Shown piece after piece: positions 7,309-13,866 of a stretch of DNA of 13,866 bases. The stretch is from RGIG8709 sp045575975 (GTDB lineage Bacteria; Bacillota; Clostridia; Monoglobales; Monoglobaceae). The notes beneath the pieces were generated by a model, which was not told the DNA's origin, made no database searches, and saw only the letters and a program-made list of their open reading frames with translations. Positions within the stretch are counted from its first letter, which is position 1, and every line of letters begins with the position of its first letter. Location of the stretch: contig JAZNFO010000020.1 in assembly GCA_045575975.1 (NCBI GenBank), positions 1 to 13,866 on the forward strand. The letters are read 5' to 3'. The position numbers and the translations under genes are program-made.

Positions 7309-8106
7309 CTATTTTATATCTAAACTGTGAGATAGCTCCACAAGTTTTTCAGTGTCAAAGCTTTCTGATTCTCCACCTTTTTTCACAAGCATCAGATATT
7401 CAATATTCCCCTCAGGTCCTTTTACGGGAGAATAATCAAGACATGCAACCGAAAATCCAATATCCTCTGCTATTTTTATGCAACCGTCAACAACCTCTTT
7501 GTGAACAGCCTTATCTCTTACTACACCTTTTTTACCTACCTTTTCTTTCCCCGCTTCAAACTGAGGCTTTATGAGGCAAACTCCCATTCCGTTATCCTTT
7601 AATAAAGAATAGGCAACGGGAAGCACAAGCTTTAATGAAATAAAGGAAACATCCACAGAGAAGAAATCCAGCTCTTCTCCGATGTCTTCTTTTGTTACAT
7701 ATCTTATATTGGTGCGCTCCATATTTATGACTCTTTCGTCGCAACGAAGCTTCCACGCAAGCTGTCCGTATCCCACATCAACTGAGAAAACTTTTTTTGC
7801 ACCGCTTTGAAGCATACAATCGGTAAATCCCCCCGTTGATGCACCAATATCCATACACACAGAATCAGTTAAATCAACAGGAAAAACCTGCATTGCTTTT
7901 TCAAGCTTTAGCCCGCCACGGCTCACATACTTCTGAGATTTTCCGCGAACTTCAATATTCTCTTTTCCTGTTACCTGACATCCTGCCTTATCTGCTTTTA
8001 CATTATCTATGTATATTTCTCCTGCCATAATCATTGCAAGTGCCGCAGATCTGCTTTTTGCTAGTCCCTCATCTGCAAGATAAACATCCAGTCTTTTTTT
8101 CTCCAT
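7309..8106 (-). CDS. tlyA: TlyA family rRNA 2'-O-methyltransferase
   Basis: The protein (265 residues) has an N-terminal S4 RNA-binding domain (about 1-60, with AKSRSAALAMIMAGEIYI) followed by an FtsJ-like Rossmann methyltransferase domain. The SAM-binding motif DIGASTGGFTDC lies near residues 85-96, with acidic VDVGYGQL downstream, and IKPQFEAGKEKVGKKGVVRD supplies a catalytic lysine region. Well-studied TlyA proteins methylate 16S and 23S rRNA, which in mycobacteria confers capreomycin sensitivity. The older hemolysin label is historical. The B. subtilis counterpart is yqxC. It starts with ATG 12 bases after the dxs stop, with an AAAGG ribosome binding site. The exact rRNA target here is not known from sequence. 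Confidence 0.94.
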   Translation of the reverse strand: MEKKRLDVYLADEGLAKSRSAALAMIMAGEIYIDNVKADKAGCQVTGKENIEVRGKSQKYVSRGGLKLEKAMQVFPVDLTDSVCMDIGASTGGFTDCMLQSGAKKVFSVDVGYGQLAWKLRCDERVINMERTNIRYVTKEDIGEELDFFSVDVSFISLKLVLPVAYSLLKDNGMGVCLIKPQFEAGKEKVGKKGVVRDKAVHKEVVDGCIKIAEDIGFSVACLDYSPVKGPEGNIEYLMLVKKGGESESFDTEKLVELSHSLDIK

Positions 8107-8118
8107 TTTATCAAACCT

Positions 8119-9966
8119 TTATTTTTTATATTCTTCTTCTATTTTATCTGCAATATTTTCTTTTGTTATTCCGTTCAGGCTTTTTAGCTCCGAAATCGTT
8201 CCGTGAGGAAGCGGCTTATCTTCATATCCAAATGCCAGAACTTTTCTTTCCAAAGTTCTCCTTACAACATCTGAAAGACCACCGAGCTTAACATTATCTT
8301 CTATAGTTGCAATAACCTTTACCCCTTCCGACTCTCTTAAAACAAGTTCTTCATCAAAGGGTTTTAAAAATCTTGCGTCTACAATTTTTACACTTATTCC
8401 TCTTCCTTCAAGAATTTCTGCAGAGTCAAGTGCCTCTTTAAGAACCGTTCCGATGCTTATTATCAAAACATCCTTTCCGTCTTTTACGATTTCTGCCTTA
8501 CCTAATTCTATTTTTTCTTCGCTTTTATAATAATCTTCCGCTTTTCCTCTGGGATACCTTACTGCCACAGGCTGAGAACAATTATAAACAGCAAAATCCA
8601 GCATTTTTTTCATCTGTGTTTTCCCCGACGGTGCCATAATAACCATATTCGGAATATGTGAAAGATAAGAAAGGTCGTATATTCCCTGATGGGTTTCACC
8701 GTCTGCCCCGACGGCTCCCGCACGGTCTATGGCAAATATAACATGGTTTTTACAAAGAGCTGTGTCATGCATAATCTGGTCATATGCTCTTTGCAGAAAA
8801 GTTGAATACACAGCAAAAACAGGGACTAATCCTTCTTTAGAAAGTGCAGATGCAAATGTTACTGAATGTTCTTCTGCAATTCCTGAATCAAAAAACCTTT
8901 CCGGAAATTTTTGAGAAAATTCCCAAAGTCCTGTCCCTTGAGGCATTGCAGCAGTTATACATACCAAATCTTTGTTTTTTTCTGCAAGTCTTATAATTCT
9001 TTCGCCGAAAACATCTGAATATGTTTCTCCTGCCGTCTTTTCCACTAGCTTTCCCGACTCTGCATCAAATCCGCTGACTCCGTGAAAGCTATCGGGATTC
9101 TTTTCTGCAATCTGATAGCCTTTTCCCTTCCTGGTTTTCACATGTACCAAAACAGGTGTGTCACTGTTTTTTACATATTCAAAAACACATTCCATAGACC
9201 TTATATCATGTCCGTCAATAGGACCATAATACTTAAGACCTAAATTTTCAAAAATTCCTTTTCCAAGTGTTATCTTCTTTATATAATCCTTTACCCTTGC
9301 CAAAAAGTTTATCAGGGCATCCCCCTTTGGAAATACTCTTGCAAAAGCTTTTAATCCTGTTTTTATTTTAAAATACAATGTGTCATTCCTGAACTTTTTC
9401 AAATACCTTGAAAGTCCGCCCACATTTTCGGATATTGACATTCCATTATCATTCAAAACCACAACAAGAGGCACCTTTCTGCCGCCTGCATTGTTAAGTC
9501 CCTCGTAAGAAAGTCCTCCCGTTAATGCTCCGTCTCCAATTATTGCAACCGCATGGCATTCTTCGCCTTTTAGTTTTATGGCTTCGGCAAAGCCAAGCGC
9601 TGCTGACACTGAATTTGATGCATGACCTGCCTGAAAAACATCTACCATGCTTTCATCAGGTCTTGGGAAACCACTTATCCCATCAAGCTTCCTGAGAGTT
9701 TGAAACTCATCCTTTCGTCCTGTTAATATTTTATGGGTATATGCCTGATGACCTACATCCCACACAATTTTATCACATTCAGGATTAAACACTCTGTATA
9801 AAGCCAGTGTCATCTCAACAGTCCCAAGGTTTGATGCAAGATGCCCGCCTGTTTTGGAGATATTTTCTATCATAAAACGACGGATTTCCTCTGCAAGAAT
9901 ATTAAGTTCTTTATATGAAAGTCTTTCCAAATCGGAAACCGACTTTATATCTTCAAGCATTCCCAT
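8119..9966 (-). CDS. dxs: 1-deoxy-D-xylulose-5-phosphate synthase
   Basis: Dxs condenses pyruvate and glyceraldehyde 3-phosphate, using thiamine diphosphate, in the first step of the MEP isoprenoid pathway. The product also feeds thiamine and pyridoxal synthesis. The 615-residue length is normal. Visible features are H42 in GGHLASNLG, VGHQAYTHK (72-80), the thiamine diphosphate/Mg motif GDGALTGG (144-151) with LNDNGMSIS (171-179), the catalytic glutamate in GIAEEHSV (near 365), and DRAGAVGADGETHQG (near 410). The C-terminal transketolase-like domain is intact. Its start is 3 bases after the oapA stop, with an AAGGGA ribosome binding site inside oapA; an ATG two codons later is a less likely alternative. 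ispA and xseAB, which often precede dxs, are absent here, and dxs instead follows OLE RNA and oapA. Confidence 0.97.
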   Translation of the reverse strand: MGMLEDIKSVSDLERLSYKELNILAEEIRRFMIENISKTGGHLASNLGTVEMTLALYRVFNPECDKIVWDVGHQAYTHKILTGRKDEFQTLRKLDGISGFPRPDESMVDVFQAGHASNSVSAALGFAEAIKLKGEECHAVAIIGDGALTGGLSYEGLNNAGGRKVPLVVVLNDNGMSISENVGGLSRYLKKFRNDTLYFKIKTGLKAFARVFPKGDALINFLARVKDYIKKITLGKGIFENLGLKYYGPIDGHDIRSMECVFEYVKNSDTPVLVHVKTRKGKGYQIAEKNPDSFHGVSGFDAESGKLVEKTAGETYSDVFGERIIRLAEKNKDLVCITAAMPQGTGLWEFSQKFPERFFDSGIAEEHSVTFASALSKEGLVPVFAVYSTFLQRAYDQIMHDTALCKNHVIFAIDRAGAVGADGETHQGIYDLSYLSHIPNMVIMAPSGKTQMKKMLDFAVYNCSQPVAVRYPRGKAEDYYKSEEKIELGKAEIVKDGKDVLIISIGTVLKEALDSAEILEGRGISVKIVDARFLKPFDEELVLRESEGVKVIATIEDNVKLGGLSDVVRRTLERKVLAFGYEDKPLPHGTISELKSLNGITKENIADKIEEEYKK

Positions 9967-9969
9967 TTT

Positions 9970-10557
9970 TTATTTTTTTCCCTTTTCAAAGCCGAATACG
10001 GCAAGAATTTTTGCAACTGCATAAATAATTCTGTTGTTATATTTAATGGCAACAGTTTTACAAAGAGCCTTACCGCTGACGGTAAATGCTGCAACAAGTC
10101 CCGTTATTCCAAGAGAGCAGATTAAAACCATTATGCCTTTTGTCCCTCTATTCAAAAAAGCGATAACTGCAGCTGCGGCACTACCGCTGACAATACCGCA
10201 AATATCGCCGACTATATCATTACAAAAATTAGCCGCCTTGTCCTTTGCTCTGACTAAACGGATGGCAGCCTTTGCACCTTTAATCTTTTTTGCCGCCATA
10301 GAATGAAAGGCAGTTTCCTCCGCAGTTGTTATGGCTGTTCCTATAAGGTCGAATATAATACCAACCGAAATAATAAAAAGCAAAATAAGAACTGCAACAA
10401 AAATACTTGCCCTGTCCATAACTGCAGTTGAAAAAAGATTAAAAACAGCAGAAAGCACAAAGGTCAGAATAAGGGTTTTTATTACCCACTTTACATCTAT
10501 CCTTTGTGAATTGGAAGCTGAAAATTTAACTTTTTTATTTGTTTTATTCTTTTTCAA
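9970..10557 (-). CDS. oapA: OLE-associated membrane protein OapA
   Basis: OapA is the integral membrane protein that binds OLE RNA and holds it at the membrane; the complex has been linked to tolerance of cold, short-chain alcohols and Mg2+ stress in Halalkalibacterium halodurans. This 195-residue protein has a lysine-rich N-terminus and four hydrophobic helices at about 24-46, 51-78, 114-135 and 141-161. A strongly basic loop between helices 2 and 3 (about 84-110) contains many Lys and Arg, suited to RNA contact. A D-x3-D motif (D114, D118) opens helix 3. The gene starts with TTG, 7 bases after an AGAGGA ribosome binding site at 10565-10570, just outside the 3' end of the RNA. Identity rests mainly on position between a large structured RNA and dxs, plus topology and size; the sequence also resembles the DUF21/CNNM membrane module. 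Confidence 0.85.
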   Translation of the reverse strand: MKKNKTNKKVKFSASNSQRIDVKWVIKTLILTFVLSAVFNLFSTAVMDRASIFVAVLILLFIISVGIIFDLIGTAITTAEETAFHSMAAKKIKGAKAAIRLVRAKDKAANFCNDIVGDICGIVSGSAAAAVIAFLNRGTKGIMVLICSLGITGLVAAFTVSGKALCKTVAIKYNNRIIYAVAKILAVFGFEKGKK

Positions 10558-10584
10558 GACTTTATCCTCTGTTTAAAATTAATA

Positions 10585-11173
10585 AGGGTAGCATAGGCAG
10601 TAAATATTGTGTCTTAGGTCAGGTTGGATTTCCCAGAAGCGTGCCGATTTGTCGCCAAAAAGGCCGTTTCCGTTTAAACGCTTCTACGCCCCAAAAAGGA
10701 CATTACCTGATTGCCACTGAGTACACACTGCAATCCTGCTTATGCCTTTGCCGGTCTAGGAGTTTTCCTCAACAACAGCTGTCAGTTCTTAGCCTCTTTT
10801 GCAGACACGGTTTCAAAAAGCAATAACCCTAAGGCGTTGGCCGACGCCTAAAGGTCTGATCCTTTATCCACCGCCCCCACTCAAGGCAGGCTACGCTGCC
10901 CACAGCACAACTTTTGCACCGCAACGCAGGTTTCATCCTGTTTCGTACACCGTCTCTTTGTGACACAGGCACAATAACAGGTCTCCACGGAAAAGGGGTC
11001 AACGCCCACATGCCATTGCGGATCGCCCCTAAACCTTAACTCCCAGCACACGCCCCCGACTGGGCGTCAAAAGCGAGCACAAGGAACTTCATCGATATGC
11101 CCTTCAACGGATTTTTAGGCCCGCCCTGGGAACCGATGCTGTCGACTAGAATACCGTTACCCTATATTTTTCT
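10585..11173 (-). ncRNA. ole: OLE RNA (ornate, large, extremophilic RNA)
   Basis: This is a large structured non-coding RNA of about 580-590 nt, close to the roughly 610 nt usual for OLE. No credible protein is encoded. G+C is high (36 of 60 bases in 10861-10920, against 14 of 60 in a recN stretch at 5341-5400). The ends pair: 11158-11163 (minus AGGGTA) with 10585-10590 (TACCCT), extending with mismatches, so the whole element is closed by a terminal stem. Internal hairpins include 11062-11067/11050-11055, 11026-11030/10994-10998, 10976-10981/10937-10942, 10896-10900/10885-10889, 10844-10849/10832-10837, 10730-10735/10709-10714 and 10679-10685/10635-10641. A consensus promoter starts it, and oapA and dxs follow at once, the known genomic setting of OLE. 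OLE RNA with OapA (and OapB, OapC encoded elsewhere) forms a membrane ribonucleoprotein. The 5' end is estimated from the promoter and the 3' end from the closing stem; the transcript may run on into oapA. Confidence 0.92.
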
Positions 11174-11180
11174 AGCATAT

Positions 11181-11209
11181 ATTATACATTATTTATTCTT
11201 TATTGTCAA
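11181..11209 (-). promoter_or_regulatory. Perfect sigma-A promoter for OLE RNA and the downstream operon
   Basis: The minus strand carries TTGACA (11204-11209), exactly 17 bases, then TATAAT (11181-11186): both hexamers and the spacing are full consensus. The predicted start is near 11172-11174, about 10 bases before the closing stem of the RNA. No terminator separates the RNA from oapA, so this promoter probably serves the operon down to 2384. Confidence 0.92.
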
Positions 11210-11243
11210 TCACACTTTTAAATAGGCAAAATGTCATTTTCCT

Positions 11244-13802
11244 TTACATTATGGAATTTATAAGCTTTGCCGCTTCTGCTTTTGTGAGGTACCCGAGGGG
11301 TTTTATTGTTCCGTCGGTGTATCCTTTCATTGCACCTATTGAAACAAGGGTTTCAATTCCCTCCTCCGCCCATTTTGGAATATCGCCCGCATCGGACAGA
11401 GACACCTTTTCCTTATAAAATCCCTTTGGAAGTGTTCTTGATATAATAGTTGCCGCCTCTGCTCTTGTGAGCTTATCAGAAAACGCAGATACTATACTTC
11501 CATCAGGCATAGTTTTTCCTGACAATATTCCCTCTTCATAAAGGGCTTTTATACTGCCAAGTGCCCATTTTGGTATTTCTTCGCTGTCTGCAAAGGGAAG
11601 ATTAATATCTTTAAATTCTTCCCCGTTTATTCCAAGATAATTACACATCATCACTGAAAATTCCGCTCTTGTCATTTCTTTCTGCGGACGGAAAATAAGA
11701 CCCTCTTTTGTGTTCTCACCGCTTATAATATCGTTTTCGTACATATAAGAGAGAATTTCCTCTGCCCAGTGTCCCTCTGTATCCGAGAACACACAAAGCC
11801 CCATATATTCTTCTGCATCCTGCGATATAAAAGTTGTGAAATCAAATTTATTAGTTACATAGAGAGTTATTTTATTTGCACCAATGGGAATTTCCGCCTC
11901 GATTTTACCCTCTTCTTCTATATAGTCGAAGTCTATCTTTTCACCATCTGCATAGAGACTGATTTTATCTTTCAAAACAGGAATATTATATTCATTTGAA
12001 AGCTGTGCAAAATACACATCATTTATTATTTCCGCACTTATTTGCGGATAGTTCTTCTTATCTTTTTCATCAGGCTTATAGCTTACAGAAACAGGAACAG
12101 CCACTTTCTTCTCCCCTGCGGAAACAATAATTTTCCCGTCAGCAATAACATGTTCCTTTGATACGAAAACTCCGTTTTCTGAAATCTCACCTATATTCCC
12201 CTCAGTTTCCCAGCTAAAAAGCTCATTACTACCAATTAGAACATTATATCCGCCATAAGCTTCTGCATAAAGCTTAAGCTCCTTACCGGGTTCAATCTGT
12301 ATTTTATCTATATATTCTCCTTTTTCATTTTTTATCTTTATATCCGTGGGAGTTTTTAACACATTCACATCCATACGGGCAACCGCTCCCCCTGACTCTG
12401 CTTTTATGTGAACTATCCCCTCATCCTTTGCCACAAAAACGCCATTTTGGTTCAAGGTTGATTTTGCCCCTTCTGTTTCCACACTGAATACTGGTTTTTC
12501 AGGAAGTTCCATTGGATAAAAGGCTGTGTCTGTCATCTTCAGTTCAAAGCTTTTAGTTGCCCCATAGAGCATATAGCAATTGAATGGATAGAACACCAAT
12601 GTTCCTGCTTTTCCTGTGGGATCCTGATTATTTTCAAGGAAAAAGAAGGTTGAAACCTTTCTTTCCTTTCCGTCTGACGGAGAATTTTTCAGCGTGGCAA
12701 CCTTATCTCCCGGAAGAAGAGAAACTATACTTGTTGAGCCTCCTCCGTCAAGGTTTATTGCCTCAACACATCCAAGCTCCTTTAATCTTTCCGCAAGAGT
12801 TTTAAGCTTAACTCCATAGCTGTGGCCTGTTTGTCTTCCGTCTATTGTATACAGAATAATTGTGCCGTCTTCTTTTATCCCTATAGCGCTTCTCGGTGCT
12901 GCACCCTCTTCCAGCTTTGGATTTATTTCTCCCTCTGTTATAAGCTTTCCGCCAACTGCACCCATTCCAAGATAAATATCCTTCCAACGATCGTCTCCCT
13001 GAACACCGAAAGAAATCTTTATCTTTTCTCCAACTTCCAGCGATGATATTGCATTTACATATTCTTCGGGGGCATTTTTATCAACTGTTAGAACTATCTT
13101 TCCCTTTGGAATTTCTCTTTCACCTTTCGTTTCTTCAACAGCCTCAACAACCGCTTCAAGCATCTCGCCTATTCTCATTCTTCCCTCAACTGAGCCAAGC
13201 ACAACATCAATTCCCTCGGTCTCGTTTTTTGTTGTTGCGGAAAACTTGTCCGTCATCATATAAATCGCATAAGGCTGACGGTATTTGTTTATATTATGTA
13301 TTAAGGTTTCTTCCCCGCTTTCCCTTATAAGCACAGAAAAAAGCTGAACATAAGACATAAACGCTGTTCCGTCTTCCATTATTCCAATACTGTCCTGACC
13401 GGATGCATCCTTTGTTATAATTTCTCCGTTCATTACAAGATTGCTCATAGGAACTCCTGTTTGAAGAGAGAAAAAGTCTGCATTTATACCACCGACTAAA
13501 TTAATATCTTCGTTTTTTAGCCTTTCAACCTCACTTGAAATGGTTTTTCCGCCAAAAAGATATTCCCCGTTTGTTATAATTGGAGTAACTGCAGCATTTG
13601 GCATATAAGTTATATAATTTTCAGTTTGCTTGCCAACGCCATTTTGGTCGCTATAGAAAACATTTGATGTGAAAGTTGTTCCCTTTCCTATCCCCACAGA
13701 ATATCCCGTCACCTTTGACGAACCAAGCACAGACGCATATGCTGACACCTGTAAATTCGCTATAAATAAAACGGCAACAAAAGCCGATAAAAATTTCTTC
13801 AT
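11244..13802 (-). CDS. Secreted phosphodiester glycosidase-domain protein with three SLH repeats
   Basis: This 852-residue surface protein begins with a signal peptide (basic MKK, hydrophobic core, likely cleavage after AYA at residue 23). The N-terminal half is a phosphodiester glycosidase (NAGPA-type) domain: INADFF near residue 105 and NLDGGGST near 354 are its hallmark motifs. Ig-like/beta-sandwich segments follow (about 400-660), including a BIG-like part starting PTDIKIKN. Three SLH repeats end the protein (about 669-852) with TRAE, TRAE and TKAE motifs; such repeats anchor proteins to secondary wall polymers. The likely role is cleaving sugar-phosphodiester bonds in wall polymers or glycans outside the cell; the substrate is unknown. 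I chose ATG at 13802 because AGGAGG lies 9 bases upstream; the in-frame TTG at 13829 would place the ribosome binding site inside the gene. No clear terminator follows, so some read-through into OLE RNA is possible. Confidence 0.92.
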   Translation of the reverse strand: MKKFLSAFVAVLFIANLQVSAYASVLGSSKVTGYSVGIGKGTTFTSNVFYSDQNGVGKQTENYITYMPNAAVTPIITNGEYLFGGKTISSEVERLKNEDINLVGGINADFFSLQTGVPMSNLVMNGEIITKDASGQDSIGIMEDGTAFMSYVQLFSVLIRESGEETLIHNINKYRQPYAIYMMTDKFSATTKNETEGIDVVLGSVEGRMRIGEMLEAVVEAVEETKGEREIPKGKIVLTVDKNAPEEYVNAISSLEVGEKIKISFGVQGDDRWKDIYLGMGAVGGKLITEGEINPKLEEGAAPRSAIGIKEDGTIILYTIDGRQTGHSYGVKLKTLAERLKELGCVEAINLDGGGSTSIVSLLPGDKVATLKNSPSDGKERKVSTFFFLENNQDPTGKAGTLVFYPFNCYMLYGATKSFELKMTDTAFYPMELPEKPVFSVETEGAKSTLNQNGVFVAKDEGIVHIKAESGGAVARMDVNVLKTPTDIKIKNEKGEYIDKIQIEPGKELKLYAEAYGGYNVLIGSNELFSWETEGNIGEISENGVFVSKEHVIADGKIIVSAGEKKVAVPVSVSYKPDEKDKKNYPQISAEIINDVYFAQLSNEYNIPVLKDKISLYADGEKIDFDYIEEEGKIEAEIPIGANKITLYVTNKFDFTTFISQDAEEYMGLCVFSDTEGHWAEEILSYMYENDIISGENTKEGLIFRPQKEMTRAEFSVMMCNYLGINGEEFKDINLPFADSEEIPKWALGSIKALYEEGILSGKTMPDGSIVSAFSDKLTRAEAATIISRTLPKGFYKEKVSLSDAGDIPKWAEEGIETLVSIGAMKGYTDGTIKPLGYLTKAEAAKLINSIM

Positions 13803-13811
13803 AACACAAAT

Positions 13812-13817
13812 CCTCCT
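13812..13817 (-). promoter_or_regulatory. Ribosome binding site that sets the start of the SLH protein gene
   Basis: A perfect AGGAGG on the minus strand lies 9 bases before ATG at 13802 and immediately upstream of a textbook signal peptide, ruling out the longer TTG start. Confidence 0.88.
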
Positions 13818-13836
13818 CGTAATTTCCAACTATTAA

Positions 13837-13865
13837 ATTGTAACATAAAATTCGTCGGTTGTAAA
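13837..13865 (-). promoter_or_regulatory. Sigma-A-type promoter for the SLH protein gene
   Basis: TTTACA (13860-13865) is followed after 17 bases by TACAAT (13837-13842) on the minus strand, each one mismatch from consensus. The predicted start near 13829 gives a leader of about 27 bases to ATG at 13802, with the AGGAGG site well placed. Confidence 0.75.
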
Positions 13866-13866
13866 C

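Noticed and set aside
10671..10680. CGTTTAAACG perfect palindrome as a protein-binding operator
   Set aside because: It lies within one of the OLE hairpins (between the arms 10635-10641 and 10679-10685) and is better explained as RNA structure or chance.
10829..11011. A 60-codon open frame on the minus strand and a 95-codon open frame on the plus strand (10539-10826) inside the OLE region
   Set aside because: Their compositions are unlike those of neighbouring proteins, no suitable ribosome binding site was seen, and they overlap paired segments of the RNA; they are chance frames in a GC-rich non-coding stretch.
11160..11243. Possible terminator between the SLH gene and OLE RNA (AAAATG-A-CATTTT at about 11227-11240)
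   Set aside because: The potential stem is AT-only with almost no loop, and no T-run follows it; it is not a convincing intrinsic terminator.
10558..11243. Riboswitch, T-box, group II intron or tmRNA as the identity of the structured region
   Set aside because: About 590 nt is too long for a riboswitch or T-box and no reverse transcriptase frame is present; the pairing of this RNA with a four-helix membrane protein and dxs is specific to OLE.
13803..13829. In-frame TTG at 13829 as start of the SLH protein
   Set aside because: It lies before the perfect AGGAGG at 13812-13817, which would then be coding, and adds nine residues ahead of a textbook signal peptide; it also falls at the predicted transcription start.
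1..13866. CRISPR arrays, insertion sequences, prophage genes, tRNAs or a defence system
   Set aside because: No regularly spaced direct repeats, transposase or integrase motifs, or cloverleaf-like segments were seen; every sizeable gene fits a known housekeeping, sporulation or surface family.

Overview
The window looks like a chromosomal segment from an anaerobic, endospore-forming, low-G+C member of the Clostridia. The evidence is the sporulation genes gpr and spoIIP, an S-layer-homology surface protein, AT-rich coding sequence with A/T-ending codons, strong purine-rich ribosome binding sites and several TTG starts. I cannot name the species. Apart from a short gene tail at the left edge, every gene lies on the minus strand, so the biological order runs from high to low coordinates.

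Right end (13.86-11.24 kb): a secreted protein with a signal peptide, a phosphodiester-glycosidase (NAGPA-type) domain, Ig-like segments and three C-terminal SLH repeats, behind its own sigma-A promoter.

Centre right (11.21-10.56 kb): about 690 bases without a credible protein. This stretch is clearly richer in G+C than its neighbours and full of inverted repeats, and its two ends are complementary. It is preceded by a perfect consensus sigma-A promoter (TTGACA, 17 bases, TATAAT) and followed by a gene for a small four-helix membrane protein and then dxs. I identify it as OLE RNA (ornate, large, extremophilic RNA), with the membrane protein as its partner OapA. It is the most notable element in the window.

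Centre (10.56-2.38 kb): a tightly packed run, oapA-dxs-tlyA-nadK-recN-(RseC-like gene)-(ABC-F gene), with gaps of 2 to 22 bases or overlaps. It ends at a strong intrinsic terminator that begins inside the last stop codon. With no terminator visible after OLE, the OLE promoter probably drives the whole operon of about 8.8 kb. The run joins an RNA-protein complex in the membrane to isoprenoid precursor synthesis (dxs), rRNA methylation (tlyA), NADP supply (nadK), DNA repair (recN) and probable ribosome-associated ATPase activity (ABC-F). The argR gene often found between tlyA/nadK and recN is absent.

Left end (2.38-0.09 kb): a sporulation pair, gpr (germination protease) then spoIIP (engulfment hydrolase). 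Each has a candidate sporulation promoter (sigma-G-like before gpr, sigma-E-like before spoIIP). A terminator hairpin lies between them and a bidirectional terminator after spoIIP faces the plus-strand gene tail at bases 1-45.
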